NCBI GenBank assembly: GCA_017861315.1 | Contig: JAGFXP010000016.1 | Coordinates: 1-42,914, forward strand | Source of the DNA: Bacillota bacterium | Lineage (GTDB): Bacteria > Bacillota > Clostridia > Clostridiales > Clostridiaceae | Direction: 5' to 3' | DNA: 42,914 nt | Part shown: piece by piece, positions 1 to 8,312 of the stretch | Layout: every line of letters begins with the position of its first letter | Position numbering within the stretch: the first letter of the stretch is position 1 | Made by a program: the position numbers and the translations under genes | Notes under the pieces: model-generated | What the model saw: the letters and a program-made list of their open reading frames with translations, nothing else | Told to the model about the DNA's origin: nothing | The model's database searches: none

Positions 1-2
1 TT

Positions 3-2141
3 ACCATCGTCGGGTACATACCCTACCTGTCCGAAGGCCAGAATCTAAGGCTCTTCGGCGACTGGACCGTACATGCTACCTTCGGCCAGCAGTTCAAGGT
101 CCAGAGCTGGGAGGAGCTGCTGCCCGACACCGTGAAAGGCATAGAGAGATACCTTGCATCCGGAGTGATTACGGGGATAGGTCCCGTGACTGCAAAAAAG
201 ATTGTGGACAGGTTCGGTGCCGACGCGCTGGATATACTCGACAAGGACATATCAAGGCTGAAGGAGATAGAGGGCATAGGCAACAAGAAGATTGAGGTCA
301 TAAGCGAATCCTTCTCCAAGCAGCACGAGATAAGAAACATTATGATATTCCTGCAAAACTATGGAATCTCTCCAAACCAGTGCGGGAAGATATACAAGAG
401 GTTCGGCTCAGATTCCATCAGGGTTGTTCGCGAAAATCCGTATGTGCTCACCGAGGAGGTAGCGGGCATAGGGTTTAAAACTGCGGACAAGATTGCCAGG
501 AGCCTCGGCATTGACGAAAACTCCTCCTTCAGGATAGAAAGCGGGATAAAATACGTAGTGAACCAGTTCTGCGCGCTCGGCAACACTTACATGCCAAAGG
601 AGAAGCTTGTAAAAAGCTGCATGGACACCCTCGGGGTTACGCAGCAGAAGATCGATGAGGGCATCTATTCCTGCGCCCTTGAAGGCAAAATCAAGGTTGA
701 AAATGTGGAGGACAAATCCTGCGTATACACGCTTCCGTATTACTACTGCGAACTGGGCGTCACCAAAAAAATAATCGAAATAACCCTGAACGAGTATGAA
801 CCCGTAAACATCGACGTTGATGCGGAAATAAAGGTGTTTGAGGCGAGGCGCGGCGTTTCCTTTGCCCCGTCCCAGAAGGAAGCCATAAAAGCCGCCTTCG
901 ACAACGGAGTCGAGATAATAACCGGGGGTCCCGGCACAGGGAAAACAACAATCATCAACTGCATAGCTGAAATCTTTGAGAAAGCTGACATGAAGATACT
1001 CCTCGGGGCGCCGACCGGAAGAGCGGCAAAGAGGATGTCTGAGGCGACCGGGAGGGAAGCGAAGACAATACACAGGCTGCTGGAAATGGGCGTGAGCGAG
1101 GATGAGGATGACATGATGTTCTCCAGGGGGGAGAACACTCCGCTGGAATGCGGTGTGCTCATAGTTGATGAGGCTTCCATGATAGACATTATGCTCATGC
1201 ACAACCTGCTGAAGGCGGTGACACAGGGTACAAGGCTGATAATCGTCGGAGACGTGGACCAGCTTCCGTCCGTGGGACCGGGAAATGTGCTGAGGGATTT
1301 CATAGAATCAGGATGGCTCAAGGTGATAAGGCTCAAGGAGATTTTCAGGCAGGCAAAGGAGAGCATGATCATAGTCAATGCCCACAGGATAAACGGCGGC
1401 GAAATGCCGCTGATAAACGCCAGGGACAACGACTTTTATTTCATAAAGGAAGATGATCCGGCACGGATCCTGAGCACGCTCATGGATCTCCTGAGCAAGA
1501 GGCTGCCGTCCTTCAACAAGAACTGGGACCCGAACAAAAACATTCAGATACTGTCGCCGATGAGAAAGGGGATCCTGGGAATATCAAACCTCAACATAAG
1601 GATTCAGGAGATGCTTAATCCGCCCGCGACCGGAAAGAAGGAGAAGGAATCCAAGGACACGATCTTCAGGGTCGGCGACAAGGTTATGCAGACAAAAAAC
1701 AACTACTCGCTCAAATGGACCAGGGTTTCAGGTGAAGGAGAGGACGAGGGTGTGGGAATCTTCAACGGGGACATGGGGTACATTGAGGACATTGATGAGG
1801 ACGACAATACAATCACAATCATTTTCGACGAAGAAAGAAAAGTCGTTTATGAAAGCATGTACATCGAAGAGATAGACCTTGCATACGCAATAACCATCCA
1901 CAAGAGCCAGGGAAGCGAATTTCCGGTGGTTGTCATACCTATGTTCCAGGGGCCCCCTATGCTCATGAACAGGAACCTTCTATATACAGGGATAACCAGG
2001 GCGAAGCAGATGGTGGTGCTTGTGGGCTCGCTTAAATCGCTCAGCTCAATGGTCGGCAACAACAGAAGCTTTGAAAGGTATTCCATGCTCAAATGGAGAA
2101 TAATGGACATAGTCCAGCACGGACTTGAGAAAAACATATAA
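3..2141 (+). CDS. recD2: RecD2-type ATP-dependent DNA helicase, 5' end cut by the window
   Basis: SF1B 5'-to-3' DNA helicase of the RecD2/YrrC type, thought to act in DNA repair and replication-fork handling outside RecBCD. The frame is open from base 3, and the residues before the first internal GTG (132) match the N-terminal OB region of the family, so only about 20 residues are probably missing. Helix-hairpin-helix repeats follow (GIGP, GIGNKK, GIGFKTADKIA). Walker A GGPGTGKTT lies at 924-950 and Walker B VDEAS near 1163-1177. The C-terminal UvrD-like domain has TIHKSQGSEF and the helicase end motif YTGITRAK. The gene ends just before the comFA-like gene, whose ribosome site overlaps its stop. 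Identification is secure; only the true start is unseen. Confidence 0.95.
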   Translation, partial: TIVGYIPYLSEGQNLRLFGDWTVHATFGQQFKVQSWEELLPDTVKGIERYLASGVITGIGPVTAKKIVDRFGADALDILDKDISRLKEIEGIGNKKIEVISESFSKQHEIRNIMIFLQNYGISPNQCGKIYKRFGSDSIRVVRENPYVLTEEVAGIGFKTADKIARSLGIDENSSFRIESGIKYVVNQFCALGNTYMPKEKLVKSCMDTLGVTQQKIDEGIYSCALEGKIKVENVEDKSCVYTLPYYYCELGVTKKIIEITLNEYEPVNIDVDAEIKVFEARRGVSFAPSQKEAIKAAFDNGVEIITGGPGTGKTTIINCIAEIFEKADMKILLGAPTGRAAKRMSEATGREAKTIHRLLEMGVSEDEDDMMFSRGENTPLECGVLIVDEASMIDIMLMHNLLKAVTQGTRLIIVGDVDQLPSVGPGNVLRDFIESGWLKVIRLKEIFRQAKESMIIVNAHRINGGEMPLINARDNDFYFIKEDDPARILSTLMDLLSKRLPSFNKNWDPNKNIQILSPMRKGILGISNLNIRIQEMLNPPATGKKEKESKDTIFRVGDKVMQTKNNYSLKWTRVSGEGEDEGVGIFNGDMGYIEDIDEDDNTITIIFDEERKVVYESMYIEEIDLAYAITIHKSQGSEFPVVVIPMFQGPPMLMNRNLLYTGITRAKQMVVLVGSLKSLSSMVGNNRSFERYSMLKWRIMDIVQHGLEKNI

Positions 2142-2151
2142 CGGAGGAATT

Positions 2152-3180
2152 ATGCACATGAACCTATCGGGTAAGGATATAATTGGCGAAGCGAAGGAAA
2201 AGGTAAGCGATCTTATATACAGCTGGAGCAGAAGCGGAAAAGACAAGCTGGATGTGGTCACTCTCCCAAATAACAGGGCCGATATATTCATAAAGACGAT
2301 TTTGGGAGCGGTAGATGAGGGGGAAAACGTGCTTTACATCACCGACGAAAAGGACAATGTCAAGCTGATTGAGGGTGTAAAAAGGAATTCCGATTTCAGG
2401 GGTTACACCCACCTTAGGAAGTATGCGAAAAGCTCCCTTTCTGAACTTACGGTCTGCAGCACAGCTACGGCAAAGGAGATCGAGGATACATTTGACCTTG
2501 TAATTTATGACGAGATAAACAGCATGCCGAAGTACAGAGATGAAGAGATTATAGAGCTAGCCGAGACGAAGACAAGGGCTGACGGAAAATGCATAATATA
2601 TTCTGTGAAAAACAAATTCAGCAAAAGGGAGGGCATCCTTCTGCCGGTAGGCGACAGGAAGGTGCCGATGATAGAGCCGAGGGAGATAATAACCAGAATC
2701 GACATGAACAAAGATATCCCTTTTGTTGTGTACGACTATATCAAATGGTCGATAGGCACCGGCAGGAACGTCCTCATATACGTTCCCGACAAAGCTAAGG
2801 CGGAGAAGGTATACGGGTACATCAGCAGGTACTGGGCCGACAAATGCAGCAGCGTATCCTGCTTCATAAGCGGGGAAGCCGATATGAAAATTGCGGAGAA
2901 TTTCCTTAAAAAGGACAGAGCGATTATGGTGACCGACGAGCTGGAGAACCCTCCGGGAGCGACGCCGGACACAGACATCATGGTATTTTTTGCGGGCGAC
3001 AGCAGGTTCAGCGGAAAGATCCTGACCCATCTTGCATCGAGGGTGGTGAAGATGGAGCGGCATTCCATGGGAGAGGTGATATTTCTTTGCGGCGAAAACA
3101 GCGGCAGTGTGGAGGAAGCCAGGGACATAATAAGGAGGTTCAACAGGGAAGCCTGGGAAATGGGATTGCTAAAAGCATAA
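2152..3180 (+). CDS. Degenerate ComFA-like protein lacking helicase motifs
   Basis: 342-residue protein between recD2 and comFC, where comFA sits in many Firmicutes. The body resembles ComFA: a DEINSMP segment (residues 120-126) aligns with the DEVDAFP-like motif II, a FVVYDYIKW/NVLIYVPDKAKAEK stretch matches the second RecA fold, and the end (LASRVVK, then GEVIFLCG, then EEARDIIRRFN) mirrors the ComFA terminus. The zinc-finger N-terminus is absent. Walker A is replaced by LPNNRAD (38-44), and the arginine-finger motif GRVGR has become SRVVK. I infer loss of ATPase activity but retention of the fold; the reading frame is intact. ATG 2152 has GGAGG at 2143-2147; ATG 2158 is an equally possible start. 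The role in DNA uptake is uncertain. Confidence 0.6.
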   Translation: MHMNLSGKDIIGEAKEKVSDLIYSWSRSGKDKLDVVTLPNNRADIFIKTILGAVDEGENVLYITDEKDNVKLIEGVKRNSDFRGYTHLRKYAKSSLSELTVCSTATAKEIEDTFDLVIYDEINSMPKYRDEEIIELAETKTRADGKCIIYSVKNKFSKREGILLPVGDRKVPMIEPREIITRIDMNKDIPFVVYDYIKWSIGTGRNVLIYVPDKAKAEKVYGYISRYWADKCSSVSCFISGEADMKIAENFLKKDRAIMVTDELENPPGATPDTDIMVFFAGDSRFSGKILTHLASRVVKMERHSMGEVIFLCGENSGSVEEARDIIRRFNREAWEMGLLKA

Positions 3181-3833
3181 GGCACCTTATAGGGTGCGCT
3201 ATCGAAGTCATATACTGGGGAGACGGGAGATGTGCAGCCTGCGGAAGCGAGGGTTGCAATGAAAACACACTCTGCAGCGGCTGCAGGGCCGCTATAAAGG
3301 CGTGCACGCTGCCGCTGAAGCTGGCACACGGCGGGCTTGAGTTTGACTGCTACAGCGCGGCCTATTATTCAAAGTCAGCGAGGGAGCTGGTCCTGAGACT
3401 GAAGTACAAAGGCGACTATAAGAGCGCAGAGGTGCTTGCAGGACTCATGGCTGAGGTCATTGCCAGAGAAGCCCTGGAAGCGGATTTTTTGACATTCGTC
3501 CCGGTTTCAAAAAGCACCGGGAAAAAAAGAGGATACAATCAGAGCGAAGTGATTGCAAGGATGATAGGCAGCAGCAAAGGAATCGCCGTAAAGGATACCC
3601 TGGCCAAGGAAGCTGTAACAAAGGATCAGATAGGCCTTGGAAAAAGGGAGAGATGGGAGAATATCGAAGGCAGCTTCAGGCTCAAGAAGGGAATTGAGAT
3701 TGCCGGAGAAAAATTTATTCTTGTGGACGACGTAGTAACCACTGGGGCAACTGCCTTCTGGTGCGCGGAAACCCTCATAAAAAATGGCGCGGATCGAGTT
3801 GTGGTATTGACTGCAGCGAAAAGTGGAGTATAA
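3087..3833 (+). CDS. comFC: ComFC/GntX-family phosphoribosyltransferase-like protein
   Basis: ComF family protein, associated with DNA uptake in transformable bacteria, although the biochemical role is poorly defined. A zinc-binding segment (CAACG then CSGC) is followed by a phosphoribosyltransferase fold with the PRPP-binding signature FILVDDVVTTGAT near the C-terminus and the family sequence KKRGYNQSE. The start is uncertain. TTG 3087 has a good Shine-Dalgarno match (AGAGGTGAT, 3072-3080) but overlaps the upstream gene by 94 bases and gives about 30 extra residues. Related proteins usually begin roughly 10-15 residues before the first CxxC, near 3153-3171, where I see no standard start codon. 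The TAA stop lies inside the -10 element of the next transcript. Confidence 0.88.
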   Translation: MRRKQRQCGGSQGHNKEVQQGSLGNGIAKSIRHLIGCAIEVIYWGDGRCAACGSEGCNENTLCSGCRAAIKACTLPLKLAHGGLEFDCYSAAYYSKSARELVLRLKYKGDYKSAEVLAGLMAEVIAREALEADFLTFVPVSKSTGKKRGYNQSEVIARMIGSSKGIAVKDTLAKEAVTKDQIGLGKRERWENIEGSFRLKKGIEIAGEKFILVDDVVTTGATAFWCAETLIKNGADRVVVLTAAKSGV

Positions 3834-3834
3834 T
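3807..3834 (+). promoter_or_regulatory. Sigma-A promoter of the comFC-downstream RNA
   Basis: TTGACT (3807-3812), 16-base spacer, TATAAT (3829-3834). It lies within the last codons and stop of comFC and would start transcription near 3841, exactly where the folded RNA begins. Confidence 0.8.
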
Positions 3835-3840
3835 ATATTA

Positions 3841-4098
3841 GTGAGTTAGGTTTGTGGTTGAAAGTCGAAGCCAGTCGCAGGCGAAACGATCCACGTAAGT
3901 TAAATAAAATGTTTAATGAGCATGGTGCGGTATAGAGGTTAGTCCTGCCGTATTTATACGAGAGGATGAGTAGTGAGAGGTTAATTCCCGGTAGCGAAAG
4001 TTCCAGCAGGCGGGTGTGGGGTCAAAAACCAGGTCAACTAACTCAAGTGCACTGAGAAGTGCGAAATTAGCAGCCTTTTGGGCTGCTAATTCTGTTTT
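3841..4098 (+). ncRNA. Structured noncoding RNA, probable raiA-motif RNA
   Basis: A segment of about 258 bases with its own promoter upstream and an intrinsic terminator at its end, and no convincing reading frame. A long-range closing helix pairs GAGTTAG (3843-3849) with CTAACTC (4038-4044). Inside are local hairpins: TCG/GCC with GGC/CGA around 3865-3891, and CCCG with CGGG near 3987-4014. A small GCACT/AGTGC hairpin precedes the terminator. The raiA-motif class is named for its frequent position upstream of raiA/hpf in Clostridia, and hpf lies one gene downstream here, between comFC and secA. I assign it by position, size and structure, not by a covariance-model hit. It lacks the landmarks I would expect of RNase P RNA or tmRNA. 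Confidence 0.65.
4065..4098 (+). terminator. Intrinsic terminator of the structured RNA
   Basis: Perfect 11-bp stem AATTAGCAGCC (4065-4075) / GGCTGCTAATT (4081-4091), five-base loop, then TCTGTTTT. Confidence 0.88.
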
Positions 4099-4144
4099 AA
4101 ATCCGAAGCCGAAGCAAAGTGAAGTTATGTTTTTGGAGGAAAAT

Positions 4145-4948
4145 ATGGAGACTATGAATATTCTGGGCACAGGTAGTGCCATGGTGACTAAATGCTACAA
4201 CACATGCTTTACCCTCTCCGACGGGAGGGAACACTTCCTTGTAGATACAGGCGGCGGCAACACGGTTCTTGCAAATCTTGAAAAGCTGAAAATCGATATA
4301 AGCCAGGTGCGCCATGTATTTATTTCCCACAGCCACAACGACCACATGACGGGCATAGTATGGATCATCCGAGCCGTAGCACAGGCGATCATTGACGGCA
4401 GATACGACGGGACCCTGACTATCTACTGCCACAAAGACAACATAGAGGCCATTAAGACCATATCGGGCCTGCTACTTGAGAATAAATTCAACAGGTATCT
4501 GGGTGACAGGATAAAGTTCCACGAGGTAAGCGACAGGGGCAGGGTGTCGATTCTGAACTGGAGCCTGGAATTCTTCGACATAAGGAGCACGAAGCTGCTG
4601 CAGTTCGGCTTCTGCGCAAAGCTTGAAAACGGAAAGAAAGTAACCTTCCTGGGTGATGAACCATACAAGGAGGAGCTCTTTGAATTTGCGGACAATGCCG
4701 ACTACCTTCTCCATGAGGCGTTCTGCCTGTATTCGGAAAAGGATATTTTCAGGCCCTACGAAAAAAATCATGCCACGGTCAGGGACGCATGCGAAAACGC
4801 TGAACGGCTGAAAGCAAAAACGATAATAATGTACCATACAGAGGACAAGAACATAGCTGACAGGAAGAGATTATACACCGAAGAAGGCAGGATGTTTTTC
4901 AGGGGCAATATTCTTGTTCCGGATGACCTTGATGTTATTAACCTGTAG
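4145..4948 (+). CDS. Metallo-beta-lactamase-fold hydrolase (RNase Z-like)
   Basis: 267-residue MBL-fold metallohydrolase. It begins with the NILGTGSAM strand typical of RNase Z-like members, and the metal-binding signature SHSHNDHMTG gives H62-x-H64-x-D66-H67. Later histidines (FLGDEP region, LLHEAF, NHATV, MYHTED) would complete the dinuclear site. The substrate is unknown; RNase Z itself normally carries an exosite arm that I do not see, so I keep to the fold name. ATG 4145 is chosen because GGAGGA (4135-4140) precedes it; upstream in-frame sequence lies inside the RNA gene. The gene separates the RNA from hpf. No terminator is obvious after it. Confidence 0.85.
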   Translation: METMNILGTGSAMVTKCYNTCFTLSDGREHFLVDTGGGNTVLANLEKLKIDISQVRHVFISHSHNDHMTGIVWIIRAVAQAIIDGRYDGTLTIYCHKDNIEAIKTISGLLLENKFNRYLGDRIKFHEVSDRGRVSILNWSLEFFDIRSTKLLQFGFCAKLENGKKVTFLGDEPYKEELFEFADNADYLLHEAFCLYSEKDIFRPYEKNHATVRDACENAERLKAKTIIMYHTEDKNIADRKRLYTEEGRMFFRGNILVPDDLDVINL

Positions 4949-5032
4949 CGTTGGAAATATTTGACTGAAGCGAACTTTTCCCGGCCCATCCTCTTATTTA
5001 CTGAGTATTTTAAAAATTCGCACATTAACCTA

Positions 5033-5061
5033 TTGTAATTTTCCGGCAACAGTATTAAAAT
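5033..5061 (+). promoter_or_regulatory. Candidate hpf promoter
   Basis: TTGTAA (5033-5038), 17-base spacer, TAAAAT (5056-5061), about 45 bases ahead of the hpf start. Confidence 0.5.
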
Positions 5062-5105
5062 AAAGTTAACATTAAATTTTCAACAATATGAAAGGGGCTG
5101 GAATT

Positions 5106-5654
5106 ATGAAAATAACAGTTAGTGGAAAGAATATGGAGATTACTGATGCACTGCGAAGCGCTGCAGAAGAAAAATTATCTAAGCTTGACCGTTATTTCAA
5201 CCCTAATGTAGAAGCTCATGTAACATTCAAAGTAGAAAAAAACAAAAGCGTGTCGAAAGCAAAACAGGTAATAGAAGTAACTATACCATTCAACGGGGTA
5301 ATATTAAGAGGTGAAGAAGCAACCGATGATATGTATAAATCCATAGACCTGGTGATCGACATACTGGAAAGGCAGATAAGAAAACAGAGAACCAGACTTG
5401 AGAAGAGGAACTACGGAACAGACTCCCTCAGATACCAGTCCATCCCGCTCCCTGAAGAAGAAGAAAGCGATGAGATAAAAATAGTCAAGACAAAGAGGTT
5501 TGCAGTCAAGCCTATGTCGACCGAGGAAGCTATCCTTCAGATGGAGCTTCTGGGACATGCTTTCTATGTATTCAGAGACAGCGAAACTGAGGATGTGAAC
5601 GTGGTATATAAGAGGAAAGATGGAAACTACGGCTTGATAGAGCCTGGATATTAA
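5106..5654 (+). CDS. hpf: Ribosome hibernation-promoting factor, long form
   Basis: 182-residue HPF/RaiA family protein that binds the 30S decoding centre in stationary phase; the long form dimerises ribosomes into 100S particles. The N-terminal S30AE domain (about residues 1-100: MKITVSGKNMEITDAL, KLSKLDRYF, AHVTFKVEK) is followed by a charged linker and the C-terminal dimerisation domain (KTKRFAVKPMSTEEAILQME, GHAFYVFRD) with the usual DGNYGLIEP ending. ATG 5106 is preferred over ATG 5088 because AAAGGGG (about 5091-5097) precedes it and the family starts at MKI. It lies between comF genes and secA, a common Firmicutes order. It has its own promoter and a strong terminator, so it is probably monocistronic. 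Confidence 0.96.
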   Translation: MKITVSGKNMEITDALRSAAEEKLSKLDRYFNPNVEAHVTFKVEKNKSVSKAKQVIEVTIPFNGVILRGEEATDDMYKSIDLVIDILERQIRKQRTRLEKRNYGTDSLRYQSIPLPEEEESDEIKIVKTKRFAVKPMSTEEAILQMELLGHAFYVFRDSETEDVNVVYKRKDGNYGLIEPGY

Positions 5655-5659
5655 AAATG

Positions 5660-5686
5660 GAGGAAGCGAAAGCTTCCTCTTTTTTT
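5660..5686 (+). terminator. Terminator after hpf
   Basis: GAGGAAGC (5660-5667), GAAA tetraloop, GCTTCCTC (5672-5679), then seven T. Confidence 0.93.
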
Positions 5687-5704
5687 AACGAAAATTCATA
5701 AAAG

Positions 5705-5733
5705 TTGAATGGAAAAAATTTAGGTGGTATAAT
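5705..5733 (+). promoter_or_regulatory. secA promoter
   Basis: TTGAAT (5705-5710), 17-base spacer, TATAAT (5728-5733), 45 bases before the secA start. Confidence 0.75.
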
Positions 5734-5777
5734 TTATATGTTATAGGTTAAAAAATATAGTTTGAGAGGTTATATAG

Positions 5778-8288
5778 ATGAAATTATTTGACAAGTTGTT
5801 TGGAACATACAGCGACAGGGAAATAAAAAGGATAGTTCCCATCGCTGATAAGATCGAGGCTTTCCAGCCTTCGATAGAATCACTCACGGATGACGAGCTC
5901 AGGGCAAAGACGATCGAGTTCAAGGAAAGGCTTAGCAGCGGCGTGAAGCTCGATGACATTCTGCCGGAGGCATTCGCTGTTGTGAGGGAGGCTTCCTGGA
6001 GAGTCACAGGATTGAAGCACTTCAAGGTGCAGCTCATGGGCGGAATAGTGCTCCATCAGGGCAGAATATCAGAGATGAAGACAGGTGAAGGAAAGACCCT
6101 TGTGGCAACCCTGCCTGCCTACCTTAATGCGCTTGAAGGCAAGGGCGTCCACATTGTCACCGTTAATGACTACCTTGCAAGGAGAGACAGGGACTCGATG
6201 GGTCCTATATACGAATTCCTGGGGCTGACCTGCGGAGTTGTTCTTCACAGCCTCAACCGCGACGAGAGGAAGCAGGCATACAACTGCGACATAACCTACG
6301 GGACAAACAGCGAATTCGGGTTCGACTACCTCAGGGACAACATGGTAATCTACATGGAGGAAAGGGTCCAAAGGGGCCTGAACTATGCCATTGTCGACGA
6401 AGTTGACTCTATCCTGGTCGACGAAGCGAGAACGCCGCTCATTATATCCGGCCAGGGCGACAAGTCCACGGATTTCTACAAGATTGCAGACTACTTTGCA
6501 AAGATGCTGAGAGCGGAGGCGGATTATACTGTTGACGAGAAGACGAACTCGGTAATACTTACTGACGAGGGCATCGGGAAGGCTGAGAATTTCTTCAAAG
6601 TCGATAACTACGCCGATGCTGAAAACATGGAAATACAGCATCACGTTGTTCAGGCGCTTAAAGCGAACTATATCATGAAGAGAGACAAGGACTACATGGT
6701 AAGGGACGGGGAAGTTCTGATAGTCGATGAATTTACGGGAAGAATGATGGAAGGCAGAAGGTACAGCGACGGCCTTCACCAGGCTATCGAGGCAAAGGAA
6801 GGCGTCAAGGTGGAGAGGGAGTCGAAGACGCTGGCCACCATAACCTACCAGAACTATTTCAGGATGTTCAAGAAGCTGTCGGGTATGACCGGTACAGCGC
6901 TCACCGAAGAAAATGAATTCAGGGAAATATATGGGCTGGATGTTATTGAGATACCCACAAACATGCCTATGATAAGGATTGACCAGCCAGACGTCGTATA
7001 CAAGACGATGATGGGCAAGTTCCAGGCGATCGTGGAAGAGATCATCGAGACCAACCAAACAGGACAGCCTGTACTTGTCGGTACTGTGAGCATAGAAAAA
7101 TCCGAGATACTCTCCGACCTGCTCAAGAAGAGGGGCGTGCAGCATCAGGTGCTTAACGCGAAATACCATGAGATGGAAGCCGAGATCATATCCCACGCAG
7201 GAGAGCTTGGCATGGTGACCATCGCTACGAACATGGCGGGTCGTGGTACAGACATAAAGCTGGGTGAAGGCGTCGTCGAAGCTGGCGGGCTCAAGATAAT
7301 AGGTTCGGAGAGACATGAATCCAGGCGTATAGACAACCAGCTGAGAGGGCGTTCAGGTCGTCAGGGAGACCCGGGCGAGTCCAGGTTCTTCGTTTCGCTC
7401 GAGGACGACCTGATGAGGATATTCGGGTCTGACAAGCTGCAGGGCATTGTTGAAAAGCTCGGCCTCCAGGAGGACGAAGCAATAGAGAGCAAGATGATAT
7501 CGAACGCTATCGAGAATGCGCAGAAGAAGGTTGAAGGAAACAACTTCGATATAAGAAAGACCCTCCTGAATTATGACGACGTTATAAACAAGCAGAGGGA
7601 GATAATATACAAGCAGAGGACTGAGGTTCTCGAAGGCGAGGATATCCACCTTCAGGTTCAGGGAATGATAAAGGACCTTATTTACTCGGCTGTAGACTCG
7701 CATGTTTCAGGGCTTGAGGATGAGCTGGAAAACGAGATGGAAAAGCTCATCGATTACCTGGAGGACATATACCTGCCTAAGGGAGCTGCAGCTGCAAAGG
7801 AGCTTTCGCTTATCTCGAATGAAGAGATAAAGGAGAGGCTGCTTCACATAGCCCAGGAGCTTTACAAGGAAAAGGAAAGCGAATTCACCTCCGAACACAT
7901 GAGGGAAATTGAGAGGGTGATACTTCTCAGGGTTGTAGACACCAAATGGATGGACCACATAGACAACATGGACCACCTGAAGCAGGGTATAGGGCTCAGG
8001 GCATACAAACAGCAGGATCCTGCACAGGCTTATTCCTTTGAAGGCAGCGCCATGTTCGAAGAGATGATATACAACATAAAGGTCGACACTGTAAAATACC
8101 TCTTCCATGTCCAGATACAGAAGGCGCCGGAGAGGGAAAGAGTCGCCGAGGAAACGGCGACTAACTACGACGAGGACGATTCAAGCAAAAAAGAGCCGGT
8201 AGTGAAGGACCAGAAGGTTGGAAGGAATGACCCCTGCCCTTGCGGAAGCGGTAAAAAGTACAAGAATTGCTGCGGCAGGCTGCAGTAA
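5778..8288 (+). CDS. secA: Preprotein translocase ATPase SecA
   Basis: 836-residue SecA motor that drives unfolded preproteins through SecYEG. Walker A is TGEGKT (G103-T107), Walker B is VDEVD (D207-D210), and the [12 protein letters not shown] segment of NBD1 follows. NBD2 carries [22 protein letters not shown] and [13 protein letters not shown]. The C-terminal tail ends in the zinc-binding SecB/ribosome-contact motif with C820, C822, C831 and C832 ([16 protein letters not shown]). Length matches Firmicutes SecA1. ATG 5778 follows GAGAGG. It is followed after 24 bases by prfB, the conserved secA-prfB pair, and is probably cotranscribed with it. Confidence 0.99.
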   Translation: MKLFDKLFGTYSDREIKRIVPIADKIEAFQPSIESLTDDELRAKTIEFKERLSSGVKLDDILPEAFAVVREASWRVTGLKHFKVQLMGGIVLHQGRISEMKTGEGKTLVATLPAYLNALEGKGVHIVTVNDYLARRDRDSMGPIYEFLGLTCGVVLHSLNRDERKQAYNCDITYGTNSEFGFDYLRDNMVIYMEERVQRGLNYAIVDEVDSILVDEARTPLIISGQGDKSTDFYKIADYFAKMLRAEADYTVDEKTNSVILTDEGIGKAENFFKVDNYADAENMEIQHHVVQALKANYIMKRDKDYMVRDGEVLIVDEFTGRMMEGRRYSDGLHQAIEAKEGVKVERESKTLATITYQNYFRMFKKLSGMTGTALTEENEFREIYGLDVIEIPTNMPMIRIDQPDVVYKTMMGKFQAIVEEIIETNQTGQPVLVGTVSIEKSEILSDLLKKRGVQHQVLNAKYHEMEAEIISHAGELGMVTIATNMAGRGTDIKLGEGVVEAGGLKIIGSERHESRRIDNQLRGRSGRQGDPGESRFFVSLEDDLMRIFGSDKLQGIVEKLGLQEDEAIESKMISNAIENAQKKVEGNNFDIRKTLLNYDDVINKQREIIYKQRTEVLEGEDIHLQVQGMIKDLIYSAVDSHVSGLEDELENEMEKLIDYLEDIYLPKGAAAAKELSLISNEEIKERLLHIAQELYKEKESEFTSEHMREIERVILLRVVDTKWMDHIDNMDHLKQGIGLRAYKQQDPAQAYSFEGSAMFEEMIYNIKVDTVKYLFHVQIQKAPERERVAEETATNYDEDDSSKKEPVVKDQKVGRNDPCPCGSGKKYKNCCGRLQ

Positions 8289-8312
8289 ATAAAAAATCGG
8301 GAGTGAATAAAT

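Noticed and set aside
408..1202. 264-codon minus-strand frame within recD2
   Set aside because: Shadow of the RecD2 helicase core; composition is typical of an antisense translation.
3841..4098. RNase P RNA, tmRNA or SRP RNA
   Set aside because: The expected conserved segments (for example the GAGGAAAGTCC core of RNase P RNA or a tag-encoding tmRNA end) are absent.
4016..4144. Extended N-terminus of the MBL-fold protein
   Set aside because: The extra in-frame sequence runs through the RNA gene and its terminator; the ribosome site supports ATG 4145.
6069..7316. 415-codon open frame on the minus strand inside secA
   Set aside because: It is antisense to unmistakable SecA motifs, has no ribosome site or family features, and reflects codon bias of the plus-strand gene.
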